Below are positions 6,719 to 13,734 of a stretch of 18,993 nt of DNA, piece by piece. Source of the stretch: Oscillospiraceae bacterium (GTDB lineage Bacteria; Bacillota; Clostridia; Oscillospirales; Oscillospiraceae); contig JAHHRT010000018.1 of the NCBI GenBank assembly GCA_020025615.1, positions 1 through 18,993 of the forward strand, in the 5' to 3' direction. Below the pieces are notes generated by a model. It was not told the DNA's origin, ran no database searches, and worked only from the letters and a program-made list of their open reading frames with translations. The translations under genes were made by a program, and so were the position numbers. Position 1 is the stretch's first letter. Each line of letters opens with the position of its first letter.

Positions 6719-8590
6719 TTAGAGTTTGGAAAAGCCGGTATACTTGGTGGCAACTTCAATGACACGGTATACATCCAGCAAGGGCTGATACTGCTTCTCG
6801 TGTTCCTGAATATAGCCGCAGAACTCTCTGAAATGTTCATCGGCTACAGCCTGATTGCCGTCGCAGAGCTCTGCAAGGGCACAGGCGAGAAGAATACAGT
6901 AGCGTCCATGGAACTTGAGGAAATCCCAGTTGGCCCGGTACTTGGGGTCATCGGGATGAAGATCATCCATATCCATCAGGAAGCCCAACGCGGTTTCTGC
7001 AATGCCCAGGAATTGCTTTCGCTTTTCCGGCTGCTTACGGGGACCGTGACCGTTAAAGTAGTCTGTGTCGCTGAGCTCGGACAGCTGCTCCAGATAGTCG
7101 ATTACGGTCTCATAGCCGTCACCGAACATGGCGCGGAAGTAGGTCTCTTTCAGCGTTTCATAGGAAATGCTGCTGTCCAGAAGGGCCTGTCCCATGACAT
7201 AGTTGGGGAAACCCGTGGGGTTCATGGCCCGCAGCTCCTGACAGCTCATGTAGCCGCCGGCTTGCAGCTCCTTGAGAGCGTGAATATCCTGATAGATTAC
7301 GTGCGCGATCTTCATATAGCCAAAGTCGCCATAGTGCGCCCGGCCCAGGGGATAGTCATAGAAGAAGCTGTCCCCGGTGAAAACCTTCTTCCAATGAAAA
7401 TAGTGGGCAAGGTTTTCTTCTACGGTCTCGGGAAGCTGGAAGTGGTTGCGCACATAGGGCTTTACTGCCGCTTCCCCGGTGGTGCGGGGATAGGTCTTTT
7501 CAAAGGTACGGCTGATGGGGGCGAACATCAGGCAGAACCGCTCAGGATGGGTGATTTTCTCCCGAAGAGGGGCGTAGAGCAGCTCCTGATAAAGGAGAAA
7601 CACGATTTTGGTGTCCAGACCTTCCTGGGTCAGCGCTGCATCCAAGTCATTGAGGATGGAGACGTACTGGTCAGACAGGGTGGTTTTTTTGCAGTCCTCA
7701 CATTCGCATACATTATTATGTTCGTCAGCCAGCCAGAAGTGAAGGTAGTTTACGCTCCGGTGTGCCTTTGCGTAGTCCACTACCTGATCAATGAGGCGTC
7801 TGCGTGCCTCGGGATTGGCATAGCAGAGGTTGGTGTTGGTGGGGACACCGCCGAAGAGCTGGCGCTTGCCGTCCACCTGGGCGATGAGTGCCTGGGTCTC
7901 CGGGGGGAGGGAAGCTTCTTCTTCGTGCCAGCCGGTATTGTCAAAGCCGATGGCTTCGGCAGTCCAGCCGTGGCCTACCCGGTGGTCCAGGATTCCCCGA
8001 AGGGCCATGGCCTTCGTGACGGCGGCTTCCATAGCATCCAGCTGCTCCCGGGACTGGGGATCGGCGGGGAACAAGGGATTAAAGGTGTGGTTGTACCAGC
8101 GCTCGAAAAAGACATCCGGCTTTTTGAACTGCACAAAAAAGGTGTTGTATCCGTTTTTCGGCAGCCAGTCGATGAAGTCCAATACATTATAAATAGAGTC
8201 TGCGCCTTCAATGCAGACACCTCGGTGGCGGAAATCTGCGGTCTTCATTACAGGTTCGCACAGAAGCTTTCGGAAATCGGTGATTTCGGGAACAAAGGTG
8301 CCGTCTGGGCCGGGAGTATGGAACACAAAGCCCAGGCTGCGAAGATAGGCATATACACCCAGCAGCACGCTGCGGGGGCTGTCGCCGGAAATAAAGCCTG
8401 CCTGCTGGGCAAATCCATAGGAATAGGAATCCCGGTCGGAGGCCAGGCTGGGATCTACCCGAAGGGTGATGGAATAAGCCGTACAGCCGGAGCTTTCCAG
8501 CCGAAGCATATTCAGGTGACGAAGCAATTCTGCCCGTGCAAACTCCAAGGTGGGGTCCTGGGGCGGGATCATCATAATATCTATTGTCAT
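6719..8590 (-). CDS. DUF4838 (GH163/GH20-like) cytoplasmic glycoside hydrolase
   Basis: A 623-residue protein with an N-terminal GH20b-like alpha/beta domain (about 1-115) and a TIM-barrel region starting near residue 120 (FRHRGVCIEG). The hallmark is WLADEHNN followed by CECEDC (286-300). The three cysteines C295, C297 and C300 are typical of DUF4838 proteins, some of which I recall being classed as GH163 endo-beta-N-acetylglucosaminidases. The adjacent D289-E290 pair resembles the Asp-Glu pair used by GH20 hexosaminidases for substrate-assisted catalysis; that parallel is inference. There is no signal peptide, so it should act in the cytoplasm on an imported glycoside. The ATG follows CGGAGGAAC. 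As first gene of the operon with nagA/nagB-type neighbours, an N-acetylhexosaminide substrate is plausible but unproven. Confidence 0.78.
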   Translation of the reverse strand: MTIDIMMIPPQDPTLEFARAELLRHLNMLRLESSGCTAYSITLRVDPSLASDRDSYSYGFAQQAGFISGDSPRSVLLGVYAYLRSLGFVFHTPGPDGTFVPEITDFRKLLCEPVMKTADFRHRGVCIEGADSIYNVLDFIDWLPKNGYNTFFVQFKKPDVFFERWYNHTFNPLFPADPQSREQLDAMEAAVTKAMALRGILDHRVGHGWTAEAIGFDNTGWHEEEASLPPETQALIAQVDGKRQLFGGVPTNTNLCYANPEARRRLIDQVVDYAKAHRSVNYLHFWLADEHNNVCECEDCKKTTLSDQYVSILNDLDAALTQEGLDTKIVFLLYQELLYAPLREKITHPERFCLMFAPISRTFEKTYPRTTGEAAVKPYVRNHFQLPETVEENLAHYFHWKKVFTGDSFFYDYPLGRAHYGDFGYMKIAHVIYQDIHALKELQAGGYMSCQELRAMNPTGFPNYVMGQALLDSSISYETLKETYFRAMFGDGYETVIDYLEQLSELSDTDYFNGHGPRKQPEKRKQFLGIAETALGFLMDMDDLHPDDPKYRANWDFLKFHGRYCILLACALAELCDGNQAVADEHFREFCGYIQEHEKQYQPLLDVYRVIEVATKYTGFSKL

Positions 8591-8661
8591 ACGAGTTCCT
8601 CCGTGGCAGCTATCTTATGCTATCTTATTATAAATCTACTATCCTCATTCTCACAAATTAT

Positions 8662-8689
8662 ATTTTATAATTAAATATGGAAATGTCAA
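8662..8689 (-). promoter_or_regulatory. Leftward sigma-A promoter for the hydrolase-to-larA operon
   Basis: On the minus strand, TTGACA (8689-8684) is followed after 16 bases by TAAAAT (8667-8662). The expected transcript begins near 8655, giving a leader of about 65 bases before the hydrolase ATG. A second TATAAT (8662-8657) lies slightly downstream but at a poor spacing of 21. Confidence 0.65.
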
Positions 8690-8717
8690 CTCTTTTTGAC
8701 TGGGGAAAACTGTACAA

Positions 8718-8740
8718 AATACAAATTATCGATTTGTATT
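8718..8740. promoter_or_regulatory. Operator-like inverted repeat, candidate ROK-regulator site
   Basis: A perfect inverted repeat with arms AATACAAAT (8718-8726) and ATTTGTATT (8732-8740) around a 5-bp centre TATCG. It sits about midway between the two -35 elements (29 bp from one, 35 bp from the other). NagC-type operators are dyads of similar length and AT-richness. Binding by the ROK regulator encoded in the leftward operon is inference. Confidence 0.5.
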
Positions 8741-8775
8741 ATCTTTACAAAGTTAGTGTTTTTACGATTTCACAC

Positions 8776-8804
8776 TTGAAATACACAAAAATGATTGATA
8801 TACT
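8776..8804 (+). promoter_or_regulatory. Rightward sigma-A promoter for the ABC transporter operon
   Basis: TTGAAA (8776-8781), a 17-base spacer and TATACT (8799-8804). The start site is expected near 8811, which gives a leader of about 146 bases carrying the 48-bp near-palindrome before the permease gene. Confidence 0.75.
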
Positions 8805-8854
8805 AACCAAGAACTTAGACGATATGTGCATCTACGAACAAGGGCTGTGTTCCT

Positions 8855-8902
8855 ATTTACTTACAAGAAATAATTAAGTTTAATTACAGCTTGTAAGTAA
8901 AT
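8855..8902. repeat. 48-bp near-perfect palindrome in the transporter leader
   Basis: The outer arms of 13 bp (8855-8867 ATTTACTTACAAG and 8890-8902 CTTGTAAGTAAAT) and inner arms of 7 bp (8871-8877 TAATTAA and 8880-8886 TTAATTA) share one centre. Only a 3-base mismatch on each side (8868-8870, 8887-8889) and a central GT interrupt the symmetry. No T-run follows, so it is not an ordinary terminator. It could be a tandem operator, or an mRNA hairpin 54 bases upstream of the permease ATG. Confidence 0.75.
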
Positions 8903-8956
8903 GGTAAGCTGCAGTCGTCTGAAAGAACAGTGAGAATCTTAGAAGGAGTATGAACT

Positions 8957-9730
8957 ATGGGTAAAAAGAAAAAGAACTCACGCATTAATGATAAGGTGTG
9001 GCTCCTGATTTCCCTGGGTGCAGCCCTGGTGGTCTGGTACCTCTTATCAATTGGCGGGAAGACGGGACGGAGCTTCCCCTTTATACATAAGGTAGTTCCT
9101 GCAGTGGGCACCATGATTGAGAGAGGTGCTTTCTGGAAGGATATTGGCAGCAGTATGACCTGTGTCGGCCTCGGCTTCGGTCTGGGCTTCATCACTGCAC
9201 TGCCCATTGCATTCCTGATGGCATGGTACACCCCGGTTCAGAAGATTATTGAGCCCTGGATCAACTTCATCCGTAACATCCCTGCACTGGGCTATGCACC
9301 TCTGCTGGTCATTACCTTTGGCGTCGGTCAGAAGCCCGCAGTCATCCTGATTTGGATCTGCACCTTCATGACCATGAGCATTACCATTTATCAGGGCATC
9401 AAGAACATTGATACCACCATTCTGAAGGCTGCACGGGTTCTGGGTGCCAATGACTTCCATATCTTCACGAAGATCATTTGCCCCGCAACTGTCCCCTTTA
9501 TTATTACCGCTGTTCGTCTGGGCCTCAGCGCTGCACTGACCACTCTGCTGGCAGCAGAGTCCACCGGTGCACAGGCTGGTATCGGTATGCGGATCCGCAG
9601 CCTGGCAAACTCCTTTGATTCCGCACCCATGCTGATGTACATCATCCTGCTGGGTATCATTGGTCTGGTTCTTGTAAAAATCGTTGATGTTATTGAAAGG
9701 AAGCTGACGGGATGGCAGGAGAAAATTTGA
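8957..9730 (+). CDS. ABC transporter permease, SsuC/TauC type
   Basis: A 257-residue inner-membrane permease of the sulfonate/nitrate/taurine/pyrimidine importer type. The basic N-terminus (KKKK) is followed by hydrophobic segments at about 14-32, 67-90, 109-123, 127-147, 178-198 and 224-244. The cytoplasmic coupling (EAA-like) loop lies at about 158-180 (AARVLGANDFHIF, then CPATVP). The ATG follows AGAAGGAG. The reading frame overlaps the ATPase gene by 19 bases, so the two are co-translated. It is the first gene of the rightward operon and shares its control region with the DUF4838 hydrolase operon. The family does not fix the substrate: known members carry sulfonates, nitrate, bicarbonate, riboflavin, thiamin precursors or aromatic acids. 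Sugar oligomers are not typical substrates. Confidence 0.93.
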   Translation: MGKKKKNSRINDKVWLLISLGAALVVWYLLSIGGKTGRSFPFIHKVVPAVGTMIERGAFWKDIGSSMTCVGLGFGLGFITALPIAFLMAWYTPVQKIIEPWINFIRNIPALGYAPLLVITFGVGQKPAVILIWICTFMTMSITIYQGIKNIDTTILKAARVLGANDFHIFTKIICPATVPFIITAVRLGLSAALTTLLAAESTGAQAGIGMRIRSLANSFDSAPMLMYIILLGIIGLVLVKIVDVIERKLTGWQEKI

Positions 9731-10500
9731 TTAAGCTGAAAATCGACAACGTATATAAAGAGTACGCTGGTCGCAACGGTAAGACGGTCGCTCTGAATGG
9801 CGTAAGTCTGGACATTAAGGAAAACGAGTTTGTCTGTGTGGTCGGTCCTTCCGGTTGCGGCAAATCCACCCTCCTCAACATCATCGCAGGTCTGCTGGAG
9901 CCGACCAGCGGCGATGTGTATCTGGACGGCAAGAAGATCGAAGGCACCGGCGTGGAGCGTGGTGTTGTCTTCCAGGGATACGCACTGTTCCCCTGGAGAA
10001 CCGTTCTCAAGAATGTTATGTTCGGTCTGGAAATCAAGAAGGTTCCCAAGGCGGAAGCAGAGGCCATTGCCCGTAAGTACATCAAGGCCGTTGGCCTGGA
10101 AGGCTTTGAGAATTCCTATCCCAAGGAGCTGTCCGGCGGTATGCGTCAGCGTGTTGCCATTGCCCGTGCCTATGCGGTCAACCCCGAGGTCCTGCTGATG
10201 GACGAGCCCTTCGGTGCACTGGATGCGCAGACCCGTGTCCAGCTTCAGACAGAGCTGCTGAACACCTGGGAGCAGGAAAAGAAGACCTGCTTCTTCATCA
10301 CCCACGATGTGGACGAAGCCATTATTCTGGCACAGCGTGTTGTGATTATGAGTGCCCGTCCCGGCCGGATTAAGCGGATTGTGGATATTGACATTCCCTA
10401 TCCCAGAACCCAGGCCACCAAGACCGACCCCAGATTCATCGAGCTGAAGACCGAAATCTGGAATGAGGTTTACCAGGAATTCCTGGAAGTCCGTAAGTAA
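9712..10500 (+). CDS. ABC transporter ATP-binding protein, SsuB/TauB type
   Basis: A 262-residue ATPase that powers the importer from the cytoplasmic face. Walker A GPSGCGKST is at 45-53, the Q-loop Gln at 88 (FQGYALFPW), the signature LSGGM at 140-144, Walker B LLMDEP at 161-166, the D-loop ALDA at 169-172, and the switch His at 198 (ITHDVDEA). FPWRTVLKNV and the C-terminal segment after residue 205 (ARPGRIKR) are characteristic of the SsuB/TauB/NrtD group. The ATG at 9712 lies inside the permease gene with AAAGGAAG upstream. All catalytic motifs are intact. Confidence 0.95.
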   Translation: MAGENLIKLKIDNVYKEYAGRNGKTVALNGVSLDIKENEFVCVVGPSGCGKSTLLNIIAGLLEPTSGDVYLDGKKIEGTGVERGVVFQGYALFPWRTVLKNVMFGLEIKKVPKAEAEAIARKYIKAVGLEGFENSYPKELSGGMRQRVAIARAYAVNPEVLLMDEPFGALDAQTRVQLQTELLNTWEQEKKTCFFITHDVDEAIILAQRVVIMSARPGRIKRIVDIDIPYPRTQATKTDPRFIELKTEIWNEVYQEFLEVRK

Positions 10501-10501
10501 T

Positions 10502-10520
10502 CTGAGGCCGAAAGGCTCAG
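10502..10520 (+). other. GNRA-loop hairpin between ATPase and binding-protein genes
   Basis: CTGA plus GCC pairs with GGC plus TCAG around a GAAA tetraloop, with one bulged G. An A-run follows rather than a T-run, so it is not a rightward terminator. Such hairpins can protect or process mRNA upstream of a strongly expressed binding-protein gene; that role is inference. Confidence 0.5.
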
Positions 10521-10551
10521 TAAAAAAACACAACAATGGAGGAAAATTAAA

Positions 10552-11607
10552 ATGAAGAAATTATTTGCCCTGCTTCTGGCTGTGACCATGGTTCTGTCCA
10601 TGGCAGCCTGCGGAAGCAAAGCCCCCGAAGCAAAGCCCACCGAGGCACCTGCAAAGGCCGAAGGTTCTGCTGAGACCCAGCAGGCAGAGGCTCCTGTAGA
10701 GACTGTTAAGCTGAACGTCGCTTACATGCCCAACTACGCATCCCTGTGGTCCGTCCTCACCGCTCAGGACAAGGGCTTCTTCGCAGAAGAAGGCCTGGAT
10801 GTCACCCTGTGGGAGTTCGCTGACGGTCCTTCCGAAATCGCCGCTATGGAAGGCGGCAGCATTGACATCGCCTACATCGGTCACGGCGCTCACAAGCTGT
10901 GCATCAATGGTCAGGCTCAGATCTTCCTGCCCTCCTCTGTCCACAGCACTGACCGCATCATTGTTCTGCCCACCACCGGTGTTACCTCTGCTGACGAGCT
11001 GGCTAACCTGGCTGGCAAGAAGATCGCTTACAATGGCGGCTCTTCCTCTGAAACTGCTCTGAACGGTGCTCTGAAGGTCGCCGGCCTCACCATGGACGAC
11101 ATCAAGCCCTTCGAAATGGACCCTACCAACATGGTTGCTGCCATGATGTCCGGCAGCGTTGATGCCTGCACCGCTTGGAACCCCTACTCTGTCCAGATCA
11201 TGAACAACTGCGAAGGCGCTCTGGAGCTGGAGTTTGCTACTGACTCTGTGAACCTGGCAAGCTGGATTTGCCTGCCCAAGTACGCTGAGGAGAACCACGA
11301 TGTTCTGGTTCGCTTCACCCGTGCTCTGCTGAAGGCTATGGAGTTCGCTTCTCAGGAAGAGAACTGGCCCTACGCTGTTGAGCTGTACGCAAAGAAGTGC
11401 GCTAAGGACGTAGCTGCCTGTGAGATTGAGACTGCGGACGCTACCTGGTTCTCCGCTACCAACATCAAGGACTACCTGGCTGACGGCACCATCAATGACT
11501 ACTACACCCGCCAGCAGAAGATGTTCATTGAGGGCGGCGCAGTTGAGAAGGAAGTTCCCCTGGAGAACTACATCCTGTTTGATGTCATCAACGAGGCCAT
11601 TGGCTGA
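10552..11607 (+). CDS. ABC transporter substrate-binding lipoprotein, SsuA/TauA (NMT1-like)
   Basis: A 351-residue extracytoplasmic binding protein anchored by lipid. The signal peptide MKKLFALLLAVTMVLSMAA ends in a lipobox with Cys20. A low-complexity Ala/Pro/Glu/Lys linker (about 24-50) leads to the binding domain, which begins KLNVAYMPNYASLWSVL. GFFAEEGLDVTLWEFADGPS and the following GGSIDIAYIGHGA are typical of the NMT1/SsuA family. The ATG has TGGAGGAAAA upstream. Many GCT, GGT and CTG codons and few rare ones suggest high expression, usual for a binding protein. It lies 51 bp after the ATPase gene and is followed by a strong terminator. The ligand is not predictable from motifs I can see. 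Confidence 0.93.
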   Translation: MKKLFALLLAVTMVLSMAACGSKAPEAKPTEAPAKAEGSAETQQAEAPVETVKLNVAYMPNYASLWSVLTAQDKGFFAEEGLDVTLWEFADGPSEIAAMEGGSIDIAYIGHGAHKLCINGQAQIFLPSSVHSTDRIIVLPTTGVTSADELANLAGKKIAYNGGSSSETALNGALKVAGLTMDDIKPFEMDPTNMVAAMMSGSVDACTAWNPYSVQIMNNCEGALELEFATDSVNLASWICLPKYAEENHDVLVRFTRALLKAMEFASQEENWPYAVELYAKKCAKDVAACEIETADATWFSATNIKDYLADGTINDYYTRQQKMFIEGGAVEKEVPLENYILFDVINEAIG

Positions 11608-11651
11608 TTCCTGCTGCCTTAGAACATCATAGCTAGTTAAAATGCTTGCTG

Positions 11652-11684
11652 ACAGGCCGCTTGCAATGCAAGCGGCCTGTTTTT
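11652..11684 (+). terminator. Rho-independent terminator after the transporter genes
   Basis: The stem arms ACAGGCCGCTTGCA and TGCAAGCGGCCTGT are perfectly complementary with almost no loop, and five T residues follow. It ends 23 bases before the nagA ATG, so nagA and the lar genes either depend on readthrough or have a promoter I cannot recognise in 11608-11651. Confidence 0.9.
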
Positions 11685-11707
11685 ATTGAGAAAGGAAGCT
11701 GTCTTCT

Positions 11708-12856
11708 ATGGATTTTTATATTGTAAACGGAGAAGTTTATTATGAGCATCGGTTTGCACCGCTGGCCATTCATGTGGTAGATGGGGTCATCGGCCTGTGC
11801 CAGCCCCAGGAGGTTCCCGCAGATGCCCGGAAGGTGGATGCAAAGGGGCAGAAGATCGTCCCCGGCTTTATTGACATTCATACCCACGGTGCTGTGGGCG
11901 TGGATGTGAACGCTGCCACGGCAGAGGACCTGCAAAAAATCGGTCGGTTCTTTGCCTCCAATGGCACCACCGCATGGCTGGGCTCCATCCTTACGGATAC
12001 GGTGGAGCAGACGGACTGGTGCATCGGTCAGTTCAAGGCCTACTCTGACCTTGCTGCCGCTGACTCTGCGGAGCTGCTGGGTGCGCACCTGGAGGGCCCC
12101 TTCCTGGCCAGCGAGTACAAGGGCGCAATGCCGGAGCATCTGCTCCAGAAGGGCAACACCGAGCTTCTGAGACATTATCAGGAGCTTGCAGAGGGCCGCA
12201 TCAAGTACATCACTGTTTCTCCTGAGGTTCCCGGCGTCAACGAGATGATTCCCGAGGCCAAGAAGCTGGGAATCCGGGTGGGTATCGGTCACTCCGGCGC
12301 TACCTACAGCCAGGCAATGGACGCCATTGAAAAGGGCGCAGACCTGGCAACCCACACCTTCAACGCCATGCGTCTGTTCCATCAGCATGAGCCTGCCATC
12401 ATGGGCGCAGTGCTGGAATCCGATGTATACTGCGAGATGATCTGCGACGGTCTCCACTTGGTTCCTGCCACGGTGCGGCTGCTCACCAAAATCAAGGGAA
12501 TGGATCAGCTGATTGCAATCACCGATTCTATCATGGCAGCCGGACTGCCTGACGGCAACTATAAGCTGGGTGTCAACGATGTTGTGGTGAAGGACGGCGA
12601 CGCAAAGCTTGCCAGCAATGGCGTTCGGGCCGGCAGCACTTTGACCCAGAATCGGGCACTCAAGAACATGATGGCCTTTACCGGAAAGTCTCTGGAGGAG
12701 GTCATCCCGGTGCTCACCGAGAATCCCGCAAAGCTTCTGGGCCTGGACAACCGGATCGGCAGAATCCGGGAGGGCATGGATGCTGACCTGGTATTCCTGG
12801 ACGAGAACAACGACATTGCCCAGGTTTATCTGAAGGGCCGTCCTGTGAAGAATTAA
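11708..12856 (+). CDS. nagA: N-acetylglucosamine-6-phosphate deacetylase
   Basis: A 382-residue amidohydrolase-superfamily enzyme that removes acetate from GlcNAc-6-P to give glucosamine 6-phosphate, the NagB substrate; cytoplasmic. PGFIDIHTHGAVG carries H58/H60 (an HxH motif as in B. subtilis, unlike the Gln/Asn of E. coli, suggesting two metals). HLEGPF gives E129, GHSGATY H195, THTFNAM H216, CDGLHL H250 and TDSIMAAGLPDG the catalytic D273. Length and motif order fit NagA fully. The ATG follows AAAGGAAG at a rather long spacing of about 11 bases. It is flanked by two related hairpins and sits between the transporter and NPN-cofactor genes, on the opposite strand from its functional partner NagB. 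Confidence 0.94.
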   Translation: MDFYIVNGEVYYEHRFAPLAIHVVDGVIGLCQPQEVPADARKVDAKGQKIVPGFIDIHTHGAVGVDVNAATAEDLQKIGRFFASNGTTAWLGSILTDTVEQTDWCIGQFKAYSDLAAADSAELLGAHLEGPFLASEYKGAMPEHLLQKGNTELLRHYQELAEGRIKYITVSPEVPGVNEMIPEAKKLGIRVGIGHSGATYSQAMDAIEKGADLATHTFNAMRLFHQHEPAIMGAVLESDVYCEMICDGLHLVPATVRLLTKIKGMDQLIAITDSIMAAGLPDGNYKLGVNDVVVKDGDAKLASNGVRAGSTLTQNRALKNMMAFTGKSLEEVIPVLTENPAKLLGLDNRIGRIREGMDADLVFLDENNDIAQVYLKGRPVKN

Positions 12857-12981
12857 AAATAGAACCCCCCATGCCGCTTGCATTTGGAAGCGGATTCGAT
12901 TAAAATTGACTTGGACATTCAGTCCAACGAAAGGGCACAGGAATTCGGAGTCCCTGTGCCCTTTGCTTTTGGAGGCACATT
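12857..12981 (+). promoter_or_regulatory. Three-hairpin spacer upstream of larE
   Basis: Three successive inverted repeats fill this spacer: CCGCTT/AAGCGG (12874-12879/12888-12893), TTGGAC/GTCCAA (12911-12916/12922-12927) and a 12-bp stem AAAGGGCACAGG/CCTGTGCCCTTT (12930-12941/12953-12964). The last is followed by GCTTTT and then the larE ribosome binding site GGAGG (12970-12974). The last stem may act as a leaky terminator or attenuator. I see no convincing promoter and no match to a riboswitch consensus. Confidence 0.55.
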
Positions 12982-13734
12982 ATGACATTACGAGAATTTT
13001 TTGAGGAACATCCCAAGGCAGCCATCGCATTTTCCGGCGGGGTGGACTCTGCCTATCTGCTCTATGCTGCCCTCAAGTGGGGAAAAGACATTGTGGCTTA
13101 CTATGTAAATTCTGCATTTCAGCCTGAATTTGAGCTGGAGGATGCCAAAAAGCTGGCAGAGCAGCTCCATGGGCAGATGCGTATTCTGCCGGTGGATGTA
13201 CTGTGTGAGGGAGCGGTGACGGCGAATGGCCCTGACCGCTGCTATCACTGCAAGAAGCAGATTTTTTCTCGGATTCTGGAAGCAGCCCGGGAGGATGGCT
13301 TCTCTCTGATTCTCGATGGTACCAACGCCTCGGATGATGCCAATGACCGGCCCGGTATGCGGGCCCTTCGGGAAATGGAGGTCCGTTCCCCACTGCGGGA
13401 ATGTGGTCTCACCAAGCCGGAAATCCGGCGGCTGTCCCGGGAGGCGGGGCTCTTCACCTGGGAGAAACCTGCCTATGCCTGTCTTGCCACCCGGATTCCC
13501 ACCGGGGAGCCCATTACAGCGGAAAAGCTCCGGCGTACAGAGTGGGCGGAGAGCTATCTGGCAGGGCTGGGACTGCGGGACTTTCGGGTTCGCTCGCTGG
13601 GGGACAGCGCAAAGCTTCAGCTTCGGCAGGCAGATATAGAAACCGTACTTTCCAATCGGAAGGAAATTGCAGAGAAATTAAAGCAGCACTATAGTTCTGT
13701 ACTGCTGGATTTGGAGGCTCGGGATGAACAGTGA
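12982..13734 (+). CDS. larE: LarE, pyridinium-bis-thiocarboxylate synthase (sulfur transferase) of NPN cofactor
   Basis: A 250-residue PP-loop ATP pyrophosphatase of the LarE family. It adenylates the carboxylates of the LarB product and inserts sulfur to make the dithiocarboxylate precursor. The PP-loop SGGVDS is at 18-23. RCYHCK gives C87 and C90, and KPAYACLATRIP gives C167. LarE of L. plantarum uses one sacrificial cysteine, matching C167, while three-cysteine LarE proteins such as that of Thermotoga maritima bind an Fe-S cluster. This protein has the three-cysteine arrangement. Length is slightly below the usual 270 or so. The ATG has TTTGGAGGC upstream. Its end overlaps larB by 11 bases, so larE-larB-larC form a coupled unit. 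Confidence 0.94.
   Translation: MTLREFFEEHPKAAIAFSGGVDSAYLLYAALKWGKDIVAYYVNSAFQPEFELEDAKKLAEQLHGQMRILPVDVLCEGAVTANGPDRCYHCKKQIFSRILEAAREDGFSLILDGTNASDDANDRPGMRALREMEVRSPLRECGLTKPEIRRLSREAGLFTWEKPAYACLATRIPTGEPITAEKLRRTEWAESYLAGLGLRDFRVRSLGDSAKLQLRQADIETVLSNRKEIAEKLKQHYSSVLLDLEARDEQ

Larger units (their letters stand above)
8591..8956. promoter_or_regulatory. AT-rich divergent regulatory region between the two operons
   Basis: A 366-bp spacer with no convincing gene. It holds a leftward promoter, a rightward promoter, a 9+9 bp dyad midway between them and a 48-bp near-palindrome in the rightward leader; each is listed separately. The pentamer TACAA or its complement recurs at 8713, 8720, 8734, 8746, 8862 and 8891. 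A 66-codon open frame at 8677-8877 has no ribosome binding site or family resemblance and crosses the promoter, so I do not call it a gene. Confidence 0.75.

Noticed and set aside
6800..8674. Rightward open frame of about 620 codons opposite the DUF4838 hydrolase
   Set aside because: No family resemblance; the leftward frame has a promoter, a ribosome binding site and conserved motifs.
8677..8877. 66-codon open frame in the divergent spacer
   Set aside because: No ribosome binding site, it crosses promoter elements and the operator dyad, and it has no recognisable similarity.
12857..12981. NiCo riboswitch upstream of the nickel cofactor genes
   Set aside because: Three simple hairpins are present, but not the conserved four-way junction core I would expect; there is no basis to name it.
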